In this document: piece after piece, positions 1-6,293 of the stretch
Numbering within the stretch: the first letter of the stretch is position 1
Layout: the number at the start of each line of letters is the position of its first letter
Assembly (NCBI GenBank): GCA_023412515.1
Contig: JAEYNO010000068.1
Coordinates: 1-11,139, forward strand
DNA: 11,139 nt
Source: Actinomycetes bacterium
GTDB lineage: Bacteria > Actinomycetota > Actinomycetes > Actinomycetales > Cellulomonadaceae
Direction of reading: 5' to 3'
Program-made: the position numbers and the translations under genes
The notes under the pieces: generated by a model
Told to the model about the DNA's origin: nothing
The model's database searches: none
The model's input: only the letters and a program-made list of their open reading frames with translations

Positions 1-2131
1 GCGCGGCAGGAGCCGACGTGTCGCCCGCCGCGCGCGCGTGCGCCGCGACGCCGTCGCCCAGCATGACCGTGCAGAACGGGCACGCGGTCGCGATGGTCGC
101 CGCGCCGGTCGCGACGGCCTCGGCGGCGCGCACCGTGCCGATGCGCTCGCCGATGGTCTCCTCCATCCACATGCGCGCGCCGCCCGCGCCGCAGCAGAAC
201 GACGTCTCGCGGTTGCGCGGCATCTCGGCGACCTCGACGCCCGCGGCGGCGAGCAGCTCGCGCGGGGGCGCGTACACCTGGTTGTGCCGGCCCAGGTAGC
301 AGGGGTCGTGGTAGGTCACGGTCGCGCCGTCGGCGTCCTCGCCGACCCCGGGCGCGAACCGCAGGCGGCCCTCGCCGACCAGGCGGTCGAGCAGCTGCGT
401 GTGGTGCACGACCTCGAACCGGCCGCCCATCGCGGGGTACTCGCGCGACAGCGTGTTGAAGCAGTGCGCGCACGTCACGACGACGCGCGTCGCGCCCGCC
501 TCGGTGAGCGTCTCGACGTTCTGGGCCGCGAGCATCTGGTAGAGCGCCTCGTTGCCCGCGCGCCGGGCGGGGTCGCCCGTGCAGGTCTCGCCGTCGCCCA
601 GCACCGCGAACGTCGTGCCCGCGGCGTGCAGCAGCTCGGCGACCGCGCGCGTGGTGCGCTTGGCGCGGTCCTCGAACGCGCCCGCGCAGCCCACCCAGAA
701 CAGCCAGTCGACGTCGGCCGCGGACTCGACGTCCACGCCGACGACCGGCACGTCGAACTCCAGGCCCTTAGCCCAGTCGAGGCGCTGCCGCGCGGGCAGG
801 CCCCACGGGTTGCCGCGGCGCTCCATCTTGGTGAACGTGCCGCCCAGCTCGGCGGGGAACGCCGACTCCATGAGGGTCTGGTAGCGGCGGATGTCGACGA
901 TCGTGTCGACGTGCTCGATGTCGACCGGGCACTGCTGCACGCACGCGCCGCACGTCGTGCACGCCCACAGCGCGTCGGCGTCGACGACGCCCGAGCCGAC
1001 CAGGTCGACGCCCAGGTGCGGGTCGGCCTGCGCGTCGTCCGACGCACCCGCCGCGCGCGCGGCCCGCACGTAGGGAGCGGTCACGGCGGCGTGGTCGCGC
1101 AGCGCGAGGGTCAGCAGCTTGGGGCTCAGCGGCTTGCCGGTCGCCCACGCGGGGCACTGGTCCTGGCAGCGGCCGCACTCGGTGCACGTCGCGACGTCCA
1201 GCAGGCCCTTCCACGGCAGGTCCTCGACCGCGCCGACGCCCAGCCGCGCGTCCTCGGGCAGGTCGTCGACGGCCGTGAGGTCGAGCGGCTCGCCCGCGGC
1301 GTCGCGCAGCGGCACGAGCGGGCCGAGCGCGGGCGCGCCGTCGGGCTCGCGCCGCGCGTACACGTTGACGATCGCGAGGAACCGGTGCCACGCGACGCCC
1401 ATGGTGGGCAGCAGGCCGACGACCACGAACCACGCCATCGACACGAGGATCTTCACGAGCGCGACGACGACGACCGCGGTCTCGAGCGTCACGGGCGCGG
1501 CACCGGTCCATGCGCCGCCGAGCCACGCGGTGAGCGGGAAGTGCGCCGCGGTCGCCCACGCCGCGCCGTCCTGCACTCCCAGCGCGTACTCGAGCGAGCG
1601 CAGCACGAGCACGGCGACGACGACCAGCAGCACCGTCGCCTCGACGACGTACGCCCACGCCTGGTTGGACCCGAAGAACCGCGACCGGCGCTGCTCGCCC
1701 TCGGTCTGCGACGTACGCGGCCGCGTGCGCTGCCGCACCACGACGAGCGCGCCGATGCCGAGCAGCCCGAGCCACGCGAACGCCTCGACCGCCCACTCCA
1801 GCGGGTACCAGTGCCCGACCAGCGGCAGCCCGTAGCGCGGGTCGACGAGCTGCCCGTACCCCGTGAGCAGCGTGACCACGAGCACGGGGAACGACACCAT
1901 GACGACCCAGTGCGCGGCGCGGACGACGGGCCGGTGCTGGAACCGGCCGTGGCCCAGCACCTCGCGCGCGAGCGTCGCGAGCCGCGGCCCGACGGGCGCC
2001 CAGCGCCCCGACAGCGGCCGCCCGGTGCGCACCGTGCGGACGATCACGACCGCCCCGCGCACGAACGCCGCGACGCCGACGACCGTCGCCACCGCCGCCA
2101 GCACCACCGCGACCACCCGCACCCCGCTCAC
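1..2131 (-). CDS. Membrane-bound (Fe-S) oxidoreductase, EtfD/HdrD-like; 3' end cut by the window
   Basis: The frame is open from a GTG at 2131 to the window edge, giving 710 codons with no stop, so the last residues are missing. The N-terminal ~245 residues hold about five hydrophobic segments (near 3-32, 75-97, 112-132, 158-178 and 217-241). Next come two ferredoxin-type [4Fe-4S] motifs: Cys316/319/322/326 followed by Pro, and Cys391/394/397/401 followed by Pro. The C-terminal half has two CCG-type cysteine-rich domains: Cys482, Cys517 and Cys554/557, then HDPCYLGRHN with Cys611 and CCGAGGARMW with Cys646/647. This layout matches HdrD/GlpC-like membrane proteins, including mycobacterial EtfD (Rv0338c) and Bacillus FadF, which are linked to fatty-acid beta-oxidation. 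The inferred role is moving electrons from ETF to menaquinone at the inner face of the membrane. No etfA or etfB lies in the window, so another electron donor is possible. The gene is divergent from the mrp operon. Confidence 0.88.
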   Translation of the reverse strand, partial: MSGVRVVAVVLAAVATVVGVAAFVRGAVVIVRTVRTGRPLSGRWAPVGPRLATLAREVLGHGRFQHRPVVRAAHWVVMVSFPVLVVTLLTGYGQLVDPRYGLPLVGHWYPLEWAVEAFAWLGLLGIGALVVVRQRTRPRTSQTEGEQRRSRFFGSNQAWAYVVEATVLLVVVAVLVLRSLEYALGVQDGAAWATAAHFPLTAWLGGAWTGAAPVTLETAVVVVALVKILVSMAWFVVVGLLPTMGVAWHRFLAIVNVYARREPDGAPALGPLVPLRDAAGEPLDLTAVDDLPEDARLGVGAVEDLPWKGLLDVATCTECGRCQDQCPAWATGKPLSPKLLTLALRDHAAVTAPYVRAARAAGASDDAQADPHLGVDLVGSGVVDADALWACTTCGACVQQCPVDIEHVDTIVDIRRYQTLMESAFPAELGGTFTKMERRGNPWGLPARQRLDWAKGLEFDVPVVGVDVESAADVDWLFWVGCAGAFEDRAKRTTRAVAELLHAAGTTFAVLGDGETCTGDPARRAGNEALYQMLAAQNVETLTEAGATRVVVTCAHCFNTLSREYPAMGGRFEVVHHTQLLDRLVGEGRLRFAPGVGEDADGATVTYHDPCYLGRHNQVYAPPRELLAAAGVEVAEMPRNRETSFCCGAGGARMWMEETIGERIGTVRAAEAVATGAATIATACPFCTVMLGDGVAAHARAAGDTSAPAA

Positions 2132-2138
2132 GGGCGTC

Positions 2139-2144
2139 AACCTA
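2139..2144 (-). promoter_or_regulatory. -10 box of a probable leaderless promoter for the Fe-S oxidoreductase
   Basis: On the minus strand TAGGTT fits the actinobacterial TANNNT -10 consensus and is followed by seven bases (GACGCCC) and then the GTG codon at 2131. That spacing puts the transcription start at or next to the start codon, as in leaderless actinobacterial genes. No good -35 hexamer is visible. A weak AGG about nine bases before the GTG leaves ordinary initiation possible, and an in-frame TTG at 2140 is an alternative start. Confidence 0.45.
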
Positions 2145-2319
2145 TCCGGCCGGGTCGCCGCGGTCCCGGGTCGTCCGCCCTGCGCCGGGCGCGCCGTGCC
2201 GCCGCTGCCGTCCGGTCCGTGCCGCGGCTCGCGGTGCCGGGCGGCGTCCACGGCGGCGTCCCGGATGCCGGACGGCCGCGGCGGGCGTCCTGCGCATCTC
2301 GGGCGGCGCACGGGCCGAT

Positions 2320-2341
2320 CGACGTGACGCCCCTCACGTCG
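2320..2341. promoter_or_regulatory. Palindromic operator, CRP/GlxR-like (GTGA-N6-TCAC)
   Basis: The arms CGACGTGA and TCACGTCG are perfect 8-base inverted complements separated by six bases (CGCCCC). The core GTGA-N6-TCAC agrees with the known CRP-family consensus TGTGA-N6-TCACA used by E. coli CRP, mycobacterial Crp and corynebacterial GlxR, except that the outermost bases are C/G instead of T/A. Its centre is about 58 bases upstream of the predicted mrp transcription start (~2389), close to a class I activator position, and about 200 bases from the leftward start. There is no T-tract, so a terminator is unlikely. Which protein binds is inferred. Confidence 0.5.
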
Positions 2342-2376
2342 CGGACGCTCCCCGGGGCCGCGTCGTCATCCGTTGG

Positions 2377-2382
2377 TAGGAT
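2377..2382 (+). promoter_or_regulatory. Putative -10 box of the mrp operon promoter
   Basis: TAGGAT fits the TANNNT -10 pattern and is the best such hexamer in the GC-rich intergenic region. The predicted start is near 2389, giving a 5' leader of about 210 bases before mrpA. The bases 17 upstream (near 2354-2359) are G/C only and do not resemble TTGACA, which would fit a promoter that needs an activator. Confidence 0.4.
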
Positions 2383-2418
2383 TTCCGCGTCCCCCGCACC
2401 CGACGTGACGGCCTCTGA

Positions 2419-2447
2419 CCTGCACCGACCACCGGTCCGCGTGCAGG
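2419..2447 (+). other. Hairpin in the mrp 5' leader
   Basis: CCTGCAC (2419-2425) pairs perfectly with GTGCAGG (2441-2447). Inside it, GACC (2427-2430) pairs with GGTC (2434-2437) around a three-base loop, giving a two-tier stem about 30 bases downstream of the predicted transcription start. No T-tract follows. It matches no riboswitch I recognise. It could be a protein-binding RNA element, a stabilising 5' stem, or chance in GC-rich DNA. Confidence 0.35.
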
Positions 2448-2598
2448 GACGTTCTCCGCCGCGGCGGTCGCACCTTCCCACTTCCGGGTCACCCGGTCGT
2501 CGTCCGCGGCGTCGGGCGGCCCCCGTGCGCCATCGTCGACGTGCGGCCAGACACCGACCACCGACCGACCACCCGCCCCCGACAGGACGGAGCCGGAC

Positions 2599-5500
2599 GT
2601 GCTGCTGCTGCTGACGGTCCACCTCGCAGCGGCCCTCGTCGCGCCCGTGCTCTTCCACTGGTGGGGCCGGCGCGCGTTCTGGGCCCTCGCCCTCGCCCCC
2701 GCGTCCGCCGCGGTGTGGGCGCTCACCTGGACCAGCGAGGTGCAGGCCGGCAAAGGGCCTGTCGAGGTCGTCGAGTGGATCCCGGCCCTCGGGCTGGACC
2801 TGAGCTTCCGCCTCGACACGCTGTCGTGGCTCATGACCCTCGTGGTCGGCGGCGTCGGTGCTCTCGTCCTCGTGTACTGCGCGGCGTACTTCTCGCCGAC
2901 CGCGTCCGGCCTGGGGCGGTTCGGGGCCGTGTTCACGGCGTTCGCGGGGTCGATGCTCGGCCTGGTCACGGCCGACGACATGCTCCTGATGTTCGTCTTC
3001 TGGGAGCTCACGACCGTCACGTCGTACCTGCTCATCGGCCACTACGCGGACCGCAAAGCCAGCCGCCGCGCGGCCATGCAGGCCATCATCGTCACGACCG
3101 CGGGCGGCCTGGCGATGCTCGTCGGCGTCGTGATCCTCGGGCACGCCGCGGGCACGTACTCGCTGTCCGCGCTCATGGCCGACCCGCCCCCCGCCTCGGG
3201 TGTCGTCGTCGCCGCCGTGGTGTGCCTGCTCGCGGGCGCCGCGACCAAGTCCGCGCTCATCCCGTTCCACTTCTGGCTGCCCGCCGCGATGGCCGCGCCG
3301 ACCCCCGTCAGCGCGTACCTGCACGCGGCCGCCATGGTGAAGGCCGGCGTCTACCTGGTCGCGCGGTTCGCGCCCGCGTACTCGGAGCTGCCCGCGTGGC
3401 GCTGGACCGTCGTCGTGCTCGGGGCCGGCACGCTGCTGCTCGGCGGCTACCGCGCGCTGCGCCAGCACGACCTCAAGCTCGTGCTCGCGTTCGGCACCGT
3501 CAGCCAGCTCGGCCTCATCATCCTGCTGGTCGGGCTCGGCACGCAGGCCACCGCGCTCGCGGGCCTCGCGATGCTCGGCGCGCACGCGATGTTCAAGGCC
3601 GCGCTGTTCACGGTCGTCGGCACGGTCGACGTCGCGTGCGGCACGCGCGACCTGCGGCGCCTGTCGGGCGTCGGCAAGGCGCTGCCGTGGACCGCGCTCG
3701 CGGGCGGCCTCGCGACCGCGTCGATGATCGGCCTGCCGCCGTTCGCGGGCTACGTCGCCAAGGAGGCCGGGCTCGAGGCGCTCGCGCACCTCGAGGACGG
3801 TGCGCTCGGGTGGGTCGTGCTCGCGTCGGTCGTCGTCGGCTCGGCGCTCACGGTCGCGTACGGCCTGCGCTTCTGGTGGGGCGCGTTCGCGACCAAGCCC
3901 GCGCTGGTCCCGCAGAGCGCGACGCAGGACGCGCAGGGCGTCGCGACCACGACGTCGCTCGCCGCCGGCGGCGAGGAGTCGGTCGAGCCGGCCCCGGTCA
4001 CGCGCCCGTCGTTCCTGCTCACGGCGCCCGCCCTCGTGCTGTCGTTCCTCGGGCTCGCGGTCGCGCTGCTGCCGCAGCTCGGCGAGCACCTGCTCGAGCC
4101 GTACGCGTCGACGTACCCCCTCGGCGAGCCGGGGCACCTCGTGCTGTGGGGCGGGTTCGGCCTCGTGCTGTGGCTCACGGTCGGCGTGCTGGCCGTCGGC
4201 GGGCTGCTGTTCCTCGCGCGCGACAAGGTCGAGCGCTGGCAGGCGCGCGTGCCGCACGTGCTCGAGGCCGACCTCACGTACCGCCGCTCGATGCGCAAGC
4301 TCGACGACCTCGCGGCCGACGTCACGGCCGTCACGCAGCGCGGTTCGCTGCCGCTGTACCTCGGCGTCATCCTCACCACGTGGGTGCTCGCGGTCGGCAC
4401 CGCGCTCGTGCGCGGGACCTCGATCCCCGGCGAGGTGCGGCCCTGGGACTACGCCGCGCAGACCGTCTTCGCGGCCGGCACGATCGTCGCCGCGATCCTC
4501 GTCGCGCGCGCCCGCCGCCGCCTCAAGGCCGTGATCCTCGCGGGCATCAGCGGCTACGCGACCGCCGGCATGTTCCTGCTGTACGGCGCGCCCGACCTCG
4601 CGGTCACGCAGGTGCTCGTCGAGACCATCACGCTCGTCGTCTTCGTGCTCGTGCTGCGCCGCCTGCCCCCGTACTTCTCCGACCGGCCGCTCGCCGCGTC
4701 GCGCTGGGTGCGCCTCGCGGTCGGCCTCGCGGTCGGTCTCGTCGTCGCGGGCGTCGCGCTCGTCGCGCCGTCGGCCCGCGTGCACGCACCCGTCTCGGCG
4801 GACTTCGCGACCGAGGCGTACGAGTTCGGCGGCGGCAAGAACATCGTCAACGTCACGCTCGTCGACATCCGCGCGTGGGACACCATGGGCGAGATCTCGG
4901 TGCTGCTCGTGGCCGCCACGGGCGTCGCGTCGCTCGTGTTCCTCTCGGCGCGCGGGGGCCGCATCTTCCGCGAGCGCGAGGCGCCCGCCGACCGCGCGGT
5001 GTGGGGCGGCACGCCCGACCCGATGGCCGCGCTGCGCCGCCCCGGCGACTCCGTGACGATCACGCCGCAGGGCAGCAGCGTCGGTACCAACGCCGCCGGC
5101 GCCGCGCGCGTCGGGTCGCGCGCCCGCGAGTGGCTGCGTGCCGGCCGGACCCTCGCGCCGCAGCGCCGCTCGGTCATCTTCGAGGTCGTCGTGCGGCTGC
5201 TGTTCCACACGATGATCGTCTACTCGGCGTTCCTGCTGTTCAGCGGCCACAACCAGCCCGGCGGCGGGTTCGCCGCGGGCCTGGTCACGGGCATCGCGCT
5301 GGCCGTGCGGTACCTCGCTGGCGGGCGCTACGAGCTCGGCGAGGCCGCACCCGTGCAGCCCGGCGTGCTGCTCGGCACGGGCCTGTTCCTGTCCGCCGGC
5401 GCGGGCCTCGCGGCGTTCCTCGTCGGCGGGTCCGTGCTGGAGTCCTGGATCCTGCACTTCCACCTGCCGGTCTGGGGCGACGTCAAGTTCGTCACGAGCC

Positions 5501-5730
5501 TGTTCTTCGACGTCGGGGTCTACCTCGTGGTCGTCGGCCTCGTGCTCGACATCCTGCGCAGCCTCGGCGCCGAGATCGACCGGCGCGCGGAGACCGGCGA
5601 GGACGACGTCGCGGACGACGCCGTCGGCGGCGACGACCAGCTCGCGCTCGCGCGCGGCCGCACCGCCGCCGTCCAGCCGTCCGCCGTGCCGCGAGACCCG
5701 GGCGGCGACGCCGAGGGGGTGGTCCCGTGA
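2599..5730 (+). CDS. mrpA: Na+/H+ antiporter subunit A with fused subunit B domain (MrpA-MrpB)
   Basis: This 1043-residue polytopic protein is the largest Mrp antiporter subunit and is related to NuoL of complex I. The antiporter-like core (~1-500) keeps the family's charged residues: Glu136 in FWELTT, Lys217 in ATKSALIPFHFWLP, Lys248 in MVKAGVYL and Lys333 in HAMFKAALF. A loop at about 432-470 is rich in A, T and Q. MbhD-like (~625-690) and MbhE-like (~700-783) regions follow, as in normal MrpA. After a soluble linker (~784-856) comes a complete MnhB-type domain (~857-988) with the SGHNQPGGGFAAGLV signature and an acidic tail. Stand-alone MrpA is about 800 residues, so A and B are fused here; such fusions are known in actinobacteria. 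GTG is chosen as start because AGGACGG lies eight bases upstream. The stop overlaps mrpC. Confidence 0.96.
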   Translation: MLLLLTVHLAAALVAPVLFHWWGRRAFWALALAPASAAVWALTWTSEVQAGKGPVEVVEWIPALGLDLSFRLDTLSWLMTLVVGGVGALVLVYCAAYFSPTASGLGRFGAVFTAFAGSMLGLVTADDMLLMFVFWELTTVTSYLLIGHYADRKASRRAAMQAIIVTTAGGLAMLVGVVILGHAAGTYSLSALMADPPPASGVVVAAVVCLLAGAATKSALIPFHFWLPAAMAAPTPVSAYLHAAAMVKAGVYLVARFAPAYSELPAWRWTVVVLGAGTLLLGGYRALRQHDLKLVLAFGTVSQLGLIILLVGLGTQATALAGLAMLGAHAMFKAALFTVVGTVDVACGTRDLRRLSGVGKALPWTALAGGLATASMIGLPPFAGYVAKEAGLEALAHLEDGALGWVVLASVVVGSALTVAYGLRFWWGAFATKPALVPQSATQDAQGVATTTSLAAGGEESVEPAPVTRPSFLLTAPALVLSFLGLAVALLPQLGEHLLEPYASTYPLGEPGHLVLWGGFGLVLWLTVGVLAVGGLLFLARDKVERWQARVPHVLEADLTYRRSMRKLDDLAADVTAVTQRGSLPLYLGVILTTWVLAVGTALVRGTSIPGEVRPWDYAAQTVFAAGTIVAAILVARARRRLKAVILAGISGYATAGMFLLYGAPDLAVTQVLVETITLVVFVLVLRRLPPYFSDRPLAASRWVRLAVGLAVGLVVAGVALVAPSARVHAPVSADFATEAYEFGGGKNIVNVTLVDIRAWDTMGEISVLLVAATGVASLVFLSARGGRIFREREAPADRAVWGGTPDPMAALRRPGDSVTITPQGSSVGTNAAGAARVGSRAREWLRAGRTLAPQRRSVIFEVVVRLLFHTMIVYSAFLLFSGHNQPGGGFAAGLVTGIALAVRYLAGGRYELGEAAPVQPGVLLGTGLFLSAGAGLAAFLVGGSVLESWILHFHLPVWGDVKFVTSLFFDVGVYLVVVGLVLDILRSLGAEIDRRAETGEDDVADDAVGGDDQLALARGRTAAVQPSAVPRDPGGDAEGVVP

Positions 5731-6293
5731 CCGACGTCGTCATGAGCCCGAACATCGTCTTCGTCGTGACCATCGCGGCGCTGTTCACCGTGGGCACGTA
5801 CCTCGTGCTCGAGCGCAGCCTCACGCGCATCCTGCTGGGCATCGTCCTGCTGGGGAACGGCACGAACCTGCTGATCCTCGTGGCCGGCGGCGCCGCGGGC
5901 GCGCCCCCGCTGATCGGCGTGCAGTCCGACCGGCCCATGAGTGACCCGCTGCCGCAGGCGCTCATCCTCACGGCCATCGTCATCACGCTCGGCCTCACCG
6001 CGTTCCTGCTGGCCATGGCCTACCGCTCGTGGCAGCTGCACCGCCACGACGAGGTGCAGGACGACGTCGAGGACCGCCGCATCGTGCGCCTCGCCGCGAT
6101 CGACGAGCGCGCGTTCGAGGACGACGACACCGAGTCGGGCGGCGAGACGCTCGACGAGGAGGCCGCGACCACGCGCGACGAGATGGACGAGGGCCTCGCC
6201 TTCGAGGACGTGCACGCCGAACCGGTGCCCGACCACCCGGGCCGCGCCGCGCGCCCGAGCACGACGACGACCGACGGGGAGGAGGGCCGATGA
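5727..6293 (+). CDS. mrpC: Na+/H+ antiporter subunit C (MrpC) with long acidic C-terminal tail
   Basis: This 188-residue protein resembles NuoK. The first ~105 residues carry three membrane segments and the typical LLGNGTNLLIL and DPLPQALILTAIVIT motifs. The subunit is thought to line the interface next to the antiporter-like subunits. Canonical MrpC has about 113 residues; here roughly 80 more follow the last membrane helix, starting around HRHDEVQDD. They hold over two dozen Asp/Glu and few hydrophobic residues, so the tail is probably disordered and cytoplasmic. The GTG at 5727 is preferred over the ATG at 5742 because GAGGGGG lies seven bases before it. The GTG overlaps the mrpA stop (GTGA), indicating translational coupling. 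Confidence 0.94.
   Translation: MTDVVMSPNIVFVVTIAALFTVGTYLVLERSLTRILLGIVLLGNGTNLLILVAGGAAGAPPLIGVQSDRPMSDPLPQALILTAIVITLGLTAFLLAMAYRSWQLHRHDEVQDDVEDRRIVRLAAIDERAFEDDDTESGGETLDEEAATTRDEMDEGLAFEDVHAEPVPDHPGRAARPSTTTTDGEEGR

Larger units (their letters stand above)
2132..2598. other. Divergent intergenic control region between the Fe-S oxidoreductase and mrp
   Basis: This 467-base stretch has no convincing gene; frames crossing it are overruns of high-GC shadow frames. It contains the leaderless -10 box for the leftward gene (2139-2144), a CRP-like palindrome (2320-2341), a -10 box for the rightward operon (2377-2382), a leader hairpin (2419-2447), a 12-base direct repeat (2423-2434 and 2552-2563) and a C/A-rich GACC-repeat tract (2551-2575) just before the mrpA ribosome binding site. 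I see nothing recognisable in 2145-2319. Confidence 0.7.

Noticed and set aside
2551..2575. The ACCGACC-rich tract as a CRISPR or transposon-end repeat
   Set aside because: It is a short, imperfect run of GACC/CACC units without spacers or inverted ends; it is better seen as a low-structure C/A-rich segment before the RBS.
2383..2598. A c-di-AMP (ydaO) or Na+-sensing riboswitch in the mrp leader
   Set aside because: An ion-transport operon with a long leader made this worth checking, but I cannot find the conserved sequence blocks of either class. Only a simple hairpin and a repeat are visible. An Infernal search would settle it.
38..2614. A plus-strand open frame of 858 codons opposite the Fe-S oxidoreductase
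   Set aside because: Its translation is an Arg/Ala/His-rich low-complexity string with no fold. It is antisense to a frame carrying two intact [4Fe-4S] motifs and two CCG domains.
2137..5463. A minus-strand open frame of 1108 codons opposite mrpA
   Set aside because: Highly charged, repetitive composition (Arg, Glu, Asp, His) typical of an antisense shadow in DNA lacking A/T at third positions; mrpA on the other strand is unambiguous.
5742..5744. ATG at 5742 as the MrpC start
   Set aside because: It lacks an upstream Shine-Dalgarno, while the GTG at 5727 has GAGGGGG at good spacing and forms the GTGA overlap that matches the operon's other junctions.
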